Assembly (NCBI GenBank): GCA_963714415.1
Contig: CAVQOL010000002.1
Span: 186,001-250,000, forward strand
Direction: 5' to 3'
Length of the DNA: 64,000 nucleotides
From: JAGXRK01 sp963714415
GTDB taxonomy: Bacteria; Bacteroidota; Ignavibacteria; Ignavibacteriales; Ignavibacteriaceae
Part shown: positions 18,849-27,373 of the stretch, piece after piece
How positions within the stretch are numbered: position 1 is the first letter of the stretch
How the letters are laid out: each line of letters begins with the position of its first letter
Made by a program: the position numbers and the translations under genes
Notes under the pieces: generated by a model
The model's input: the letters and a program-made list of their open reading frames with translations, nothing else
Database searches by the model: none
Told to the model about the DNA's origin: nothing

Positions 18849-19700
18849 ATGTCCCAGATAGATTCTATTGCTACTTCTCAAATTGTAGATTCGGTGGCTG
18901 CTCATTCAAATTCTAATTCAAGCAGCGATTGGATAATGCACCATGTTATGGACGGAAATTATCTCGATTTCTCTCCATTCGGAAAGATTTATCTTCCACA
19001 AATAGAGTTATTCGGAATTGATATATCAATTACTAGGCACGTTATTGTAATGTGGCTTGGTGCTATTTTGATAGCACTTATATTTTTCAATGTAGCTAAA
19101 TCATATAAAAAGTCTCTGGTTCCTAAAGGATCAACAAACTTTTGGGAAGTGTTTATAATTTTTGTAAGAGACGAAATTGCGAAACCAACAATTGGAAAGG
19201 GATACGAAGGTTTTCTTCCTTATTTGTTGACAGCCTTCTTTTTTATTCTCTTTGGAAATTTTCTCGGACTTATTCCTTTTTCAGCTACATTTACGAGCAA
19301 CATTGCCGTTACTGCTGTATTAGCAATTTTTTCGTTTTTAGTCGTTCAAATTGGTGGAATTAGGCACAATGGTTTCTTCGGATACTTCAAAGGATTAATT
19401 CCGCATGGTGTCCCGGTTTTTCTGTTACCGATTATGTTAGTCGTTGAAGTTTTAGGATTATTTACAAAGCCCTTTGCATTAGCTATACGTCTTTTTGCAA
19501 ATTTAACCGCCGGACATATTGTTATTTATGCTCTTATTAGTTTGATTTTTGTAATGCAAAGTTATTTTATATCACCGGTTTCAATTGGAATGGCATTGTT
19601 TATTTATGGACTTGAAATTTTAGTTGCCTTATTACAGGCTTACATATTCACAATGCTGTCATCGTTATTTATTGGAATGGCAGTTCATCAGGAACATTAA
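18849..19700 (+). CDS. atpB: F-type ATP synthase subunit a
   Basis: 283 aa, several membrane helices. The key proton-channel arginine lies in LAIRLFANLTAGH, and the last helices have GLEILVALLQAYIFTMLSSLF. A long hydrophilic N-terminus (about 50 residues) is rich in Ser, His and Asp. It forms the stator half-channels facing the c-ring. Starts 6 bp after the preceding membrane gene. Confidence 0.97.
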   Translation: MSQIDSIATSQIVDSVAAHSNSNSSSDWIMHHVMDGNYLDFSPFGKIYLPQIELFGIDISITRHVIVMWLGAILIALIFFNVAKSYKKSLVPKGSTNFWEVFIIFVRDEIAKPTIGKGYEGFLPYLLTAFFFILFGNFLGLIPFSATFTSNIAVTAVLAIFSFLVVQIGGIRHNGFFGYFKGLIPHGVPVFLLPIMLVVEVLGLFTKPFALAIRLFANLTAGHIVIYALISLIFVMQSYFISPVSIGMALFIYGLEILVALLQAYIFTMLSSLFIGMAVHQEH

Positions 19701-19745
19701 ACAAAAATAAGTTAAACAGTAAAATATTTATTCAGGAGGAAGTTA

Positions 19746-19964
19746 ATGGAATTAGCAAGTTTAGCAGCAGGACTCGGTGCCGGATTAACAATTATTGGCG
19801 GTGGTTTGGGTATTGGTAAGTTAGCCGCTGCCGCAATGGATGCTAGCGGAAGACAACCGGAAGCAGCCGGAGCGATAAGAACATCAATGATTATAGCTGC
19901 GGCACTTATTGAAGGTATTTCTCTTTTCGCTTTGGTTATCTGCTTTATTCTCGCAGGTAAATAA
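19746..19964 (+). CDS. atpE: F-type ATP synthase subunit c
   Basis: 72 aa, two helices joined by the conserved polar loop ASGRQPEA. The ion-binding carboxylate is Glu56 in ALIEGISLFALV. The sodium-binding set (Gln in helix 1, Glu-Ser in helix 2) is absent, so a proton-driven ring is expected. AGGAGGAAG before the ATG is the strongest Shine-Dalgarno in the operon, fitting the high stoichiometry needed for c. Confidence 0.97.
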   Translation: MELASLAAGLGAGLTIIGGGLGIGKLAAAAMDASGRQPEAAGAIRTSMIIAAALIEGISLFALVICFILAGK

Positions 19965-20004
19965 GAAAAGTAATACTCATTTAATAATCTAATATTGAGA
20001 AGAA

Positions 20005-20541
20005 ATGATAGCTAATAGTTTCTTTCTTGTAATTGCTGCCGAAGGCGGCGGTGGTTTATTATCGGTTAATGTCGGTCTTGCATTCTGGACTACATTAACA
20101 TTTTTAATCCTTCTTTTTATACTTGGCAAATTTGCCTGGAAGCCTATTCTAACTGCACTTAAGCAGAGAGAAGATGCTATAAAAGATTCTCTTGAGCAAG
20201 CGGAAAAAGCTAAAGATGAGGCGAAAAAAATTCTTGAAGAAAATCAGGCTAGCTTAGGTAAAGCTGAAGCAGAATCTAAAAAGATAATTGAACAAAGCCG
20301 TCAGTTTGCTGAGAATTTGAAAGATCAAATGCTTAAGGACAGTAAAGTTCAGGCTCAGAAAATAATTGAGGAAGCTTCCGCTGAAATTGATCGCAAAAAA
20401 GATGCAGCCTTTAATGAATTGAAAAATCAGGTTGCTGAAATTTCTGTTCAGGCTGCTGAAAAAATTCTTAAGCAGAATTTAAATACAGATTCTAACAAGA
20501 AGATAGTTGATAATTACATCAACGAGATATCTAAAAATTAA
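20005..20541 (+). CDS. atpF: F-type ATP synthase subunit b
   Basis: 178 aa. One N-terminal membrane helix (FWTTLTFLILLFILGKFAW) is followed by the conserved KPILTALKQREDAI and a long charged coiled coil rich in Lys, Glu and Ala. It forms the peripheral stalk. Length is typical for a single b (no b' copy here). Confidence 0.96.
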   Translation: MIANSFFLVIAAEGGGGLLSVNVGLAFWTTLTFLILLFILGKFAWKPILTALKQREDAIKDSLEQAEKAKDEAKKILEENQASLGKAEAESKKIIEQSRQFAENLKDQMLKDSKVQAQKIIEEASAEIDRKKDAAFNELKNQVAEISVQAAEKILKQNLNTDSNKKIVDNYINEISKN

Positions 20542-20546
20542 TAATC

Positions 20547-21101
20547 ATGGCTGAATCAAAAATATCATCAAGATATGCATCATCTTTTCTGCAGATTGCC
20601 ATTGAAAAGAATGTTCTTGAAAAAATAGCTTCTGATATGGAATTGATTCTTAAAGCTTTCGAAAGCAGCAGAGAACTTCAGAGAGCAATTGAAAGCCCGA
20701 TTCTCAGGTCCGAAGTTAAAGATTCTGTTTTGACGGAGATATTCTCCGGCAAAGTTGATTCCGAAACAATGAACTTTATAAAGTTTGCTGTTTACAAAAG
20801 AAGAGAATCACTTCTGCCTTCAATTGCAAAGAGATTTTTAGAACTCAGGGATGAACATCTTGGAATAGTCCGGGCATCGGTATTATCTGCATTTGAATTT
20901 TCGGGGGAACAAAAAGTTCAGCTCAAGAAAAGATTTGAATCTTCGCTAAGCAAAAAGGTCACTCTCAGCTATCAGATAGATAATAGTTTGTTAGGCGGAT
21001 TTGTTGCTAAGGTTGGCGATACAATCTTTGATGCTTCAGTAAAGCATCAGCTTAATCTGTTAAAAAAACATTTTGTAAAAGTCGGAATAACACTTAATTA
21101 G
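20547..21101 (+). CDS. atpH: F-type ATP synthase subunit delta
   Basis: 184 aa. The N-terminal helical domain starts SRYASSFLQIAIEKN, and the C-terminus has LLGGFVAKVGDTIFDASVKHQLN, the delta/OSCP signature. It joins the peripheral stalk to the alpha3beta3 head. Six bases from atpF. Confidence 0.96.
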   Translation: MAESKISSRYASSFLQIAIEKNVLEKIASDMELILKAFESSRELQRAIESPILRSEVKDSVLTEIFSGKVDSETMNFIKFAVYKRRESLLPSIAKRFLELRDEHLGIVRASVLSAFEFSGEQKVQLKKRFESSLSKKVTLSYQIDNSLLGGFVAKVGDTIFDASVKHQLNLLKKHFVKVGITLN

Positions 21102-21124
21102 TTAAGAAGTAAAAAGGAAATAGT

Positions 21125-22675
21125 ATGTCTGAAGTCAGACCGGATGAAATATCAGCGGTATTAAGAAAACAACTTTCTGGTTATGAAAGCGAAGTAGATA
21201 TTTATGATGTTGGAACTGTTTTGCAGGTTGGCGATGGTATAGCAAGAGTTTATGGTTTATCTAAAGTTATGGCAAGTGAGCTTGTTGAGTTTCCTAATGA
21301 TGTTTTCGGAATGGTTCTTAACCTTGAAGAAGATAGTGTTGGTTGTGTTCTTTTTGGAAGTTCAACTCTTGTAAAAGAAGGCGATACTGTAAAAAGAACA
21401 AAACGAGTTGCTTCAATGCCTGTTGGTGATGCAATGCTTGGCAGAGTGATAACTCCGCTTGGTTTGCCGATTGATGGTAAAGGACCAATTAATACAGACA
21501 AGTTTCTTCCAATAGAGCGAAAAGCTCTTGGTGTTATTCAGCGTCAACCGGTTAAAGAACCATTGCAGACAGGCATTGCTGCAGTTGATGCTATGATTCC
21601 AATCGGACGCGGACAGAGGGAATTAATAATTGGTGACAGACAAACAGGAAAAACTGCTGTTGCTATTGATACTATTATTAATCAAAAACACACTCACACT
21701 GAAGAAGCAAAATCACTTGGAATAAAACCTGTTTATTGTATCTATGTTGCAGGTGGTCAAAAAGAATCAACAGTTGCACAGGTAGTAGCTAAACTGCATG
21801 AACATGGCGCAATGGATTATACAACTGTTATTTCTGCCGGCGCTTCAGAACCGGCTCCGCTTCAGTTTATTGCTCCTTACTCTGGTGCTACTCTCGGTGA
21901 GTATTTCCGTGATAATGGTAAACATGCTTTGGTTATTTATGATGATTTATCTAAGCAGGCTCAGGCATATAGAGAACTTTCTTTACTTCTAAGAAGACCT
22001 CCGGGAAGAGAAGCTTATCCGGGAGACGTTTTCTATTTGCATTCAAGATTACTTGAGAGAGCTTCAAAATTATCAGATGATTTGGGTGGTGGAAGTCTTA
22101 CAGCTCTTCCTATTATCGAAACCCAGCAAGGTGACGTTTCTGCTTACATTCCAACAAACGTTATCTCTATTACTGACGGACAGATTTATCTTGAGTCTAA
22201 CTTATTCAACGCCGGTGTTCGACCAGCTATTAACGTTGGTATATCAGTATCACGTGTTGGTGGTAATGCACAGATCAAAGCAATGAAGAAAGTTGCCGGA
22301 ACCTTAAAGCTTGATCTTGCCCAGTATAGAGAACTTGAAGCTTTTGCCAAGTTCGGCTCTGATCTTGATAAATCAACTCAAAAAACTTTGGCTAAAGGAG
22401 CAAGACTTGTTCAGTTACTAAAACAAGGACAGTACAGCCCAATTCCTATAGAAAAACAAGTTGTTAGTATTTACTTAGGTACTAAAAGTTATATGGATGA
22501 AATTCCCGTTGCTGATGTGAAAAGATTTGAAAAAGAAGCATTGGAATTTGTGGAAGTGAAATACAAACAAATTTATGAAAACATTAAAAAAGAGAAAGAT
22601 ATTAGTAAAGAAACAGAAGAACTTCTTAATAAAGCAGCAAAAGAATTTGTTTCATCATTTAAGAAAAGTTCTTAA
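21125..22675 (+). CDS. atpA: F-type ATP synthase subunit alpha
   Basis: 516 aa, full length. Walker A is GDRQTGKTA (about residue 169), with VYCIYVAGGQKESTVAQV and ALVIYDDLSKQAQAYRE of the nucleotide-binding domain. The family signature appears as PAINVGISVSRVGGNAQ. It forms the non-catalytic subunits of the F1 head. The catalytic beta gene does not follow. Confidence 0.98.
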   Translation: MSEVRPDEISAVLRKQLSGYESEVDIYDVGTVLQVGDGIARVYGLSKVMASELVEFPNDVFGMVLNLEEDSVGCVLFGSSTLVKEGDTVKRTKRVASMPVGDAMLGRVITPLGLPIDGKGPINTDKFLPIERKALGVIQRQPVKEPLQTGIAAVDAMIPIGRGQRELIIGDRQTGKTAVAIDTIINQKHTHTEEAKSLGIKPVYCIYVAGGQKESTVAQVVAKLHEHGAMDYTTVISAGASEPAPLQFIAPYSGATLGEYFRDNGKHALVIYDDLSKQAQAYRELSLLLRRPPGREAYPGDVFYLHSRLLERASKLSDDLGGGSLTALPIIETQQGDVSAYIPTNVISITDGQIYLESNLFNAGVRPAINVGISVSRVGGNAQIKAMKKVAGTLKLDLAQYRELEAFAKFGSDLDKSTQKTLAKGARLVQLLKQGQYSPIPIEKQVVSIYLGTKSYMDEIPVADVKRFEKEALEFVEVKYKQIYENIKKEKDISKETEELLNKAAKEFVSSFKKSS

Positions 22676-22689
22676 TTAGTTTTAATCAG

Positions 22690-23574
22690 ATGGCGACATT
22701 ACGTGACATAAAAAATCGTATTAAAGGTGTAAACAGTACACAGCAGATAACCAAAGCAATGAAAATGGTTGCTGCATCGAAGCTTAGAAGAGCACAGGAA
22801 GCTATTATTAATGCCAGACCTTACGCGAAAAGAATTGCTGAAATGTTTTCTAATCTTGTTGCAGATGAAGATATGTTGACTAATCCGGTTATTGCGCCAA
22901 GAGAAACAATAGCCACTGTTGCGATTCTTGTTATAACTGCTGATAGAGGGCTCTGCGGAGCTTTTAATACGAATATTATTCGTGAAGCCAGCAGGTATAT
23001 AAATGAAGAAATAAAAGAAGCCGGAATTAATTATCAACTTTATTGTATAGGCAAGAAGGGGTCTGATTTTTTTAGCAAAAGAAATTATAATGTAGCTAAA
23101 ATCTTTCCCGATGTTTTCACGTCGCTTAACTATACTTCTGCTCAAAAGGTCTCAGACGAATTAACGGCAGGATATCTGAAAGGTGAGTTTGATAAAGTTA
23201 TTCTGATCTTTAATGAATTTAAATCTCTAATTCAGCAAAAAATTGTTGTCGAACAGTTTCTTCCCATTCCTATACAAAAGGTGTCTGAGGAAAAAACAGT
23301 TGCCGAATCAGTATATATATATGAACCGGACCAGAAATCGATTTTTAATTATCTGATTCCAAAACATTTAAGAAGTCAGATATGGAAAGTATTGCTTGAA
23401 TCTAATGCTGCTGAATTTGGATCCAGAATGACAGCTATGGATAATGCAACAACAAATGCAAAAGAATTGATACGAACACTAAACCTTACTTATAATAAAG
23501 CAAGACAAGCAGCAATCACAAAAGAAATTCTTGAGATAGTTTCCGGTGCTAATGCATTGAAACAAAGTGCTTGA
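22690..23574 (+). CDS. atpG: F-type ATP synthase subunit gamma
   Basis: 294 aa. The N-terminus RIKGVNSTQQITKAMKMVAA and the C-terminal MTAMDNATTNAKELI...YNKARQAAITKEI are the two coiled-coil arms of the central rotor. It is the last atp gene in this cluster: atpD and atpC must lie elsewhere. ffh follows after 30 bp. Confidence 0.97.
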   Translation: MATLRDIKNRIKGVNSTQQITKAMKMVAASKLRRAQEAIINARPYAKRIAEMFSNLVADEDMLTNPVIAPRETIATVAILVITADRGLCGAFNTNIIREASRYINEEIKEAGINYQLYCIGKKGSDFFSKRNYNVAKIFPDVFTSLNYTSAQKVSDELTAGYLKGEFDKVILIFNEFKSLIQQKIVVEQFLPIPIQKVSEEKTVAESVYIYEPDQKSIFNYLIPKHLRSQIWKVLLESNAAEFGSRMTAMDNATTNAKELIRTLNLTYNKARQAAITKEILEIVSGANALKQSA

Positions 23575-23604
23575 TAGGGTTGAGTTAAATAAGATATAAT
23601 TGAA

Positions 23605-24933
23605 ATGTTTGAAGATCTTTCTCAAAAGCTTGAAACTGCCCTTAAAAAAGTAAGAGGTCAGGGTAAACTAACAGAAAAGAATATCTCCGATACTCTCAGG
23701 GAAATTCGCCGTGTTCTTTTAGATGCTGATGTAAATTACAAAGTTGCTAAAGAGTTTATTGAAAGTGTTACACAAAAAGCTTTAGGACAGGAAGTAATAG
23801 CTTCAATAACACCGGGACAGTTAATTACAAAAATTATATTTGATGAATTAACTCTTTTACTCGGCGGCAATCAGCAGGAAATTAAACTTAATGCTTCCGG
23901 TATAACAGTTATTTTGGTTGTTGGATTGCAGGGTTCCGGTAAAACAACTTTTTGTGCCAAGCTGGCAAAGAAGTTAAAATCAAACAAAAGAAAAGTTCTT
24001 TTAGCGGCGGCAGATATTTATCGTCCTGCGGCTATTGAACAATTAAAGCAGCTTGGTAAGTCAATTGATGTTGAAGTATTTTCTTTGGAAGAAAGAGATG
24101 CTCTAAAAGTAGCAAAACAAGCGCTTGGTTATGCCGGGGAACATAAATACGATACTTTAATTATTGATACTGCCGGTCGTCTTCACGTTGATGAAGAAAT
24201 GATGAATGAAGTTGCACAAATAAAGCAGCTTGTAATGCCTGATGAAAGTTTATTTGTAGTTGACTCGATGACAGGGCAGGATGCAGTAAATTCTGCAAAA
24301 GCCTTTAACGAAACTGTTAACTTTGACGGAATAGTTCTTACAAAACTTGATGGCGATGCAAGAGGCGGTGCTGCTCTTTCAATCCGTTCAGTTGTTGGTA
24401 AACCAATAAAGTTTATCAGCAACGGTGAGAAAGTTGACAGCCTGGAGATTTTTTTTCCTGAAAGATTAGCTTCAAGAATTCTCGGTAAAGGTGACATTGT
24501 TTCGCTTGTTGAAAAAGCTCATGAATCGTTTGATGAGTTTGAAGCGGAGAAGCTTGAGGAAAAATTAAGGAAAAATAAATTTGATTTTGATGATTTTCTT
24601 AACCAAATTAAAACCATTAAGAAAATGGGTTCATTGTCATCTTTACTGGGAATGATTCCGGGTGTGGGAAATCAGTTGAAAAATGCACATATTGATGATA
24701 AGGCTTTAGTTAAAGTTGAAGCAATCATCAATTCAATGACGAAAGTAGAAAGAAGTAGTCCAAAAATTCTGAATGGAAACCGCAGAAAAAGAATTGCAAA
24801 GGGAAGCGGAACTTCAGTTCAGGATGTAAATCGTTTAGTTAAACAATTTGGAGAGATGCAGAAAATGATGAGCCAGATGAGTAAAAAAGGATTTGGCAAC
24901 CCTGCAGCTTTCCGAAATCTTAAATTTAATTGA
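23605..24933 (+). CDS. ffh: Signal recognition particle protein Ffh (SRP54)
   Basis: 442 aa with the three expected parts: N domain (DTLREIRRVLLDADVNYKV), GTPase G domain (G1 GLQGSGKTTFCAKLAK, G3 IDTAGRLHVDEE, G4 LTKLDGDARGG) and a methionine-rich M domain (MGSLSSLLGMIPGVG to MQKMMSQMSKKGF). It binds signal sequences on nascent chains with 4.5S RNA. It heads the translation operon. Confidence 0.97.
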   Translation: MFEDLSQKLETALKKVRGQGKLTEKNISDTLREIRRVLLDADVNYKVAKEFIESVTQKALGQEVIASITPGQLITKIIFDELTLLLGGNQQEIKLNASGITVILVVGLQGSGKTTFCAKLAKKLKSNKRKVLLAAADIYRPAAIEQLKQLGKSIDVEVFSLEERDALKVAKQALGYAGEHKYDTLIIDTAGRLHVDEEMMNEVAQIKQLVMPDESLFVVDSMTGQDAVNSAKAFNETVNFDGIVLTKLDGDARGGAALSIRSVVGKPIKFISNGEKVDSLEIFFPERLASRILGKGDIVSLVEKAHESFDEFEAEKLEEKLRKNKFDFDDFLNQIKTIKKMGSLSSLLGMIPGVGNQLKNAHIDDKALVKVEAIINSMTKVERSSPKILNGNRRKRIAKGSGTSVQDVNRLVKQFGEMQKMMSQMSKKGFGNPAAFRNLKFN

Positions 24934-24964
24934 TATATTATATTATTATCGGAGGTTAATAAAC

Positions 24965-25399
24965 TTGGCTGTTAAGTTAAGACTAAGAAGAATGGGTAAA
25001 AAGAAACAGCCCATCTATAAAATCGTTGCTGCTGATTCAAGATCACCCAGAGACGGTAAGTTTCTTGAAGCGGTAGGATTATACAATCCTTTAACAAATC
25101 CTCATACTGTTGAAGTCAGTGAAGATAGAGTTAAGTACTGGTTGGATAATGGCGCTCAGCCTACTTTAACGGTAAAAAGTCTTTTAAGTAAAAAAGGCAT
25201 TATGCTTAAGAGAGATCTTAAGAAAAGAGGATTTACTGAAGATCGTGTAAAAACTGAAGTAGAAAACTGGGAAAAACAGCGCGAAGCAAAAGCTGCTGTT
25301 AAAACAACAAAGAAAAAGAAAAAAGAAACTGTTGTTCAGGAACCCAACACTGAAGTCGTTACTGAGAAAACTGAGCAGCCTGAGCAACCTGCAGAATAG
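24965..25399 (+). CDS. rpsP: 30S ribosomal protein S16
   Basis: 144 aa. The start is a TTG (24965) placed 8 bases after GGAGG; the protein then reads LAVKLRLRRMGKKKQPIYKI, the family N-terminus. The conserved core ends near residue 82, and a low-complexity basic-then-acidic tail follows (KTTKKKKKE... EKTEQPEQPAE), longer than in many bacteria but common in the Bacteroidetes/Chlorobi group. Open frame upstream of the TTG overlaps ffh and is not expected to be translated. Confidence 0.95.
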   Translation: MAVKLRLRRMGKKKQPIYKIVAADSRSPRDGKFLEAVGLYNPLTNPHTVEVSEDRVKYWLDNGAQPTLTVKSLLSKKGIMLKRDLKKRGFTEDRVKTEVENWEKQREAKAAVKTTKKKKKETVVQEPNTEVVTEKTEQPEQPAE

Positions 25400-25412
25400 G
25401 AGTTTATAATTC

Positions 25413-25488
25413 GTACAACAGAGGTAATGGGTGCGGCTTCTGGGAAACTCATAATTGTTTCCGTAATGCTTCTATAACATTACTGTAC
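25413..25488 (+). ncRNA. Candidate structured RNA element in the rpsP-khpA spacer
   Basis: Nested complementary segments are visible: GTACA (25413-25417) with TGTAC (25484-25488), GTAATG (25424-25429) with CATTAC (25478-25483), and inside them GGAAAC (25443-25448) with GTTTCC (25457-25462). The remaining spacer to 25530 ends with AGGAGG before khpA. It could be an mRNA leader, a processing hairpin or an autoregulatory site. No known class is recognised. Confidence 0.4.
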
Positions 25489-25530
25489 AAAATACGTTAC
25501 TGCTCCCGGGCTATTATAGGAGGCTTCTTA

Positions 25531-25764
25531 ATGAAAGAGTTCATTGAATTTATCGCCAAAAGCCTTGTCGATCATCCGGAAGGTGTTGTTGTTGACATGC
25601 AAATTTCTGAGGAGAATAAACATGTCCTTTCGCTTAGGGTTCAACCCGACGATGTTGGAAAAGTGATTGGTAAACAGGGTAGAACCGCTCAGGCAATGAG
25701 AACGCTTCTAACAGCTGTTGCCGCTAAGAATCATAAACGAGCCATTCTCGAAATACTGGACTAA
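25531..25764 (+). CDS. khpA: KH-domain RNA-binding protein KhpA
   Basis: 77 aa, a single type II KH domain with the G-x-x-G loop in VGKVIGKQGRTAQAMR. Found between rpsP and rimM as in many bacteria. KhpA pairs with KhpB/Jag and binds diverse RNAs in other bacteria. A strong AGGAGG precedes the ATG. Confidence 0.94.
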   Translation: MKEFIEFIAKSLVDHPEGVVVDMQISEENKHVLSLRVQPDDVGKVIGKQGRTAQAMRTLLTAVAAKNHKRAILEILD

Positions 25765-25782
25765 GGAGCTAGTTTAATTGAT

Positions 25783-26301
25783 GTGAACGATTTTTATTTA
25801 ATAGCTCGTATCACTTCAATCTCGGGATCTGAAGGTTTTCTTAATCTGCAGATCATTACTGATTTTGCAGAAAAGCTTGTTAATCTAAAAGAAGTTTATA
25901 TCGATTTCTTTGGAAGCAAGAAGAAGTTTTTAGTGGAGGATCTTAGACAATCCAAAAAATCTTCTCAGATTAAATTTGAAAGATTTAATTCGTCAAGAGA
26001 ATTACAGATATTGCTTGGAAGAGATGTTTTCATATCAGGCAAAAATTTGACACAACTTCCTGAGGGAAGTTATTTTATTCACGATTTGATTGATGTTGAA
26101 GTTCATAGAGATAATAGAATACTCGGCAGGATACGTGAGGTAATGAATCTTCCGGCAAATGATGTTTTTGTAATTGTTGATGATGAAGGAAATGAATTAT
26201 TAATTCCTTTTGTTCTTGATTTTATTGAACAATTTGATTTGAAAAATAAAAAATTAATTCTTAAGCCTGGAGTTGGTGAATACGAAGATGATGAGAATTG
26301 A
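25783..26301 (+). CDS. rimM: 16S rRNA processing protein RimM
   Basis: 172 aa. The N-terminal beta-barrel domain opens with YLIARITSISGSEGFLNLQI and the PRC-barrel half contains DLIDVEVHRDNRILGRIREV and LLIPFVLDFIEQFDLKNKKL. It helps mature the 30S head and binds S19. The start is GTG (25783), 15 bases after AAGGAG; no closer in-frame standard start exists. Confidence 0.92.
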   Translation: MNDFYLIARITSISGSEGFLNLQIITDFAEKLVNLKEVYIDFFGSKKKFLVEDLRQSKKSSQIKFERFNSSRELQILLGRDVFISGKNLTQLPEGSYFIHDLIDVEVHRDNRILGRIREVMNLPANDVFVIVDDEGNELLIPFVLDFIEQFDLKNKKLILKPGVGEYEDDEN

Positions 26302-26965
26302 TTTAATTACCGGCGTTCCCGATTTAATTAGTAGTCCCCTTAATACCAGTATTCTAAAACGGGCGCAGGATAAAAAGAAAATTGAATTATTTATTCACAA
26401 TCTAAGAGACTATGCTTTTAATAAGCATAAACAGATTGATGATAAACCGTTCGGCGGAGGACCTGGAATGGTGCTTAAACCCGAACCGTTCTTTGAATGT
26501 ATTGGGAAACTTCAGCAGGAAAGAAAATACGATCATATAATCTTTACTACACCAAAGGGAAAGATTTTTAATCAGAAAGTTGCTAATCGGTTTTCGCTTG
26601 CTGAAAATATAATAGTTATTGCAGGTCATTATAAAGATGTTGATGATCGTGTGCGTGAGAGTTTTGCTACTGAAGAAATTTCTATTGGAAATTTTGTTTT
26701 AACAGGCGGCGAGCTTCCTGCACTTGTCATCATAGATGCGGTAGTTAGGCTTCTTCCCGGTGTTCTTAACGATAGTGAAGCCGCTCTCGATGATTCTTTC
26801 CAGGATGGTGAAATTGTTGAAGCTCCTTATTATACCAGACCGGCAGAATACAGGGGAATGAAAGTTCCTGAAGTTCTTTTATCCGGTAATGAAAAAGAAA
26901 TTAAGAAATGGAAAGAAGAACAATCCAGAATACTAACTGAAAAATGGAAAAATTTAAATAAATAG
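26291..26965 (+). CDS. trmD: tRNA (guanine-N1-)-methyltransferase TrmD
   Basis: 225 aa from the second of two adjacent ATGs (26288/26291), giving the family start MRIDLITGVP and overlapping the rimM end. The SPOUT trefoil-knot region contains IIVIAGHYKDVDDRVRES and EISIGNFVLTGGELPA. The substrate G37 methylation prevents +1 frameshifting, which is notable given the frame breaks elsewhere in this window. HNLRDY, FGGGPGM and the N-terminal region are canonical. Confidence 0.96.
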   Translation: MRIDLITGVPDLISSPLNTSILKRAQDKKKIELFIHNLRDYAFNKHKQIDDKPFGGGPGMVLKPEPFFECIGKLQQERKYDHIIFTTPKGKIFNQKVANRFSLAENIIVIAGHYKDVDDRVRESFATEEISIGNFVLTGGELPALVIIDAVVRLLPGVLNDSEAALDDSFQDGEIVEAPYYTRPAEYRGMKVPEVLLSGNEKEIKKWKEEQSRILTEKWKNLNK

Positions 26966-26976
26966 TGGAGTTACTC

Positions 26977-27321
26977 ATGGTTGATGTAAATAACGTTCTA
27001 CCAGATCAGGTTAGAACAGATATACCTAAATTTAATTCGGGCGATCATATTCGTATACACGTCAGAGTTGTCGAAGGTGATAAAGAAAGAATCCAGACTT
27101 TCGAAGGCGATGTTATAAGTGTGCGAGGAGCCGGATTAAATAAATCGTTCACCGTAAGAAAAGTTTCGAGCGGTGTTGGAGTTGAAAGAATTTTCCCTTT
27201 CAACTCACCCAAAATTGCAAAGATTGAGCTTTTAAAAGAAGGTAATGTAAGAAAAGCAAAACTTTATTACTTAAGAAATCTTTCTGGTAAAGCTGCAAGA
27301 ATTAAGAGCAAAAAATCTTAA
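26977..27321 (+). CDS. rplS: 50S ribosomal protein L19
   Basis: 114 aa starting at ATG 26977, 6 bases after GTGGAG. The upstream in-frame GTG at 26965 is part of that ribosome-binding site. Conserved core: FNSGDHIRIHVRVVEGDKER, QTFEGDVI and GVGVERIFPFNSPKI. It closes the ffh-rplS translation operon, followed by a terminator. Confidence 0.96.
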   Translation: MVDVNNVLPDQVRTDIPKFNSGDHIRIHVRVVEGDKERIQTFEGDVISVRGAGLNKSFTVRKVSSGVGVERIFPFNSPKIAKIELLKEGNVRKAKLYYLRNLSGKAARIKSKKS

Positions 27322-27342
27322 TTTTTCTTTAACATAAATTTC

Positions 27343-27367
27343 AGCCGCTCTGAACAGCGGCTTTTTT
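27343..27367 (+). terminator. Rho-independent terminator after rplS
   Basis: A 7-bp stem AGCCGCT / AGCGGCT (27343-27349 with 27356-27362), a CTGAAC loop and six Ts. It ends the translation operon just before the next start at 27374. Confidence 0.9.
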
Positions 27368-27373
27368 ATTTCT

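Noticed and set aside
22699..23145. 148-aa antisense frame inside atpG
   Set aside because: Entirely within a conserved gene; composition mirrors the complement of atpG codons.
26273..26290. Longer trmD start
   Set aside because: The two ATGs at 26288/26291 match the family N-terminus; the upstream TTG has no signal.
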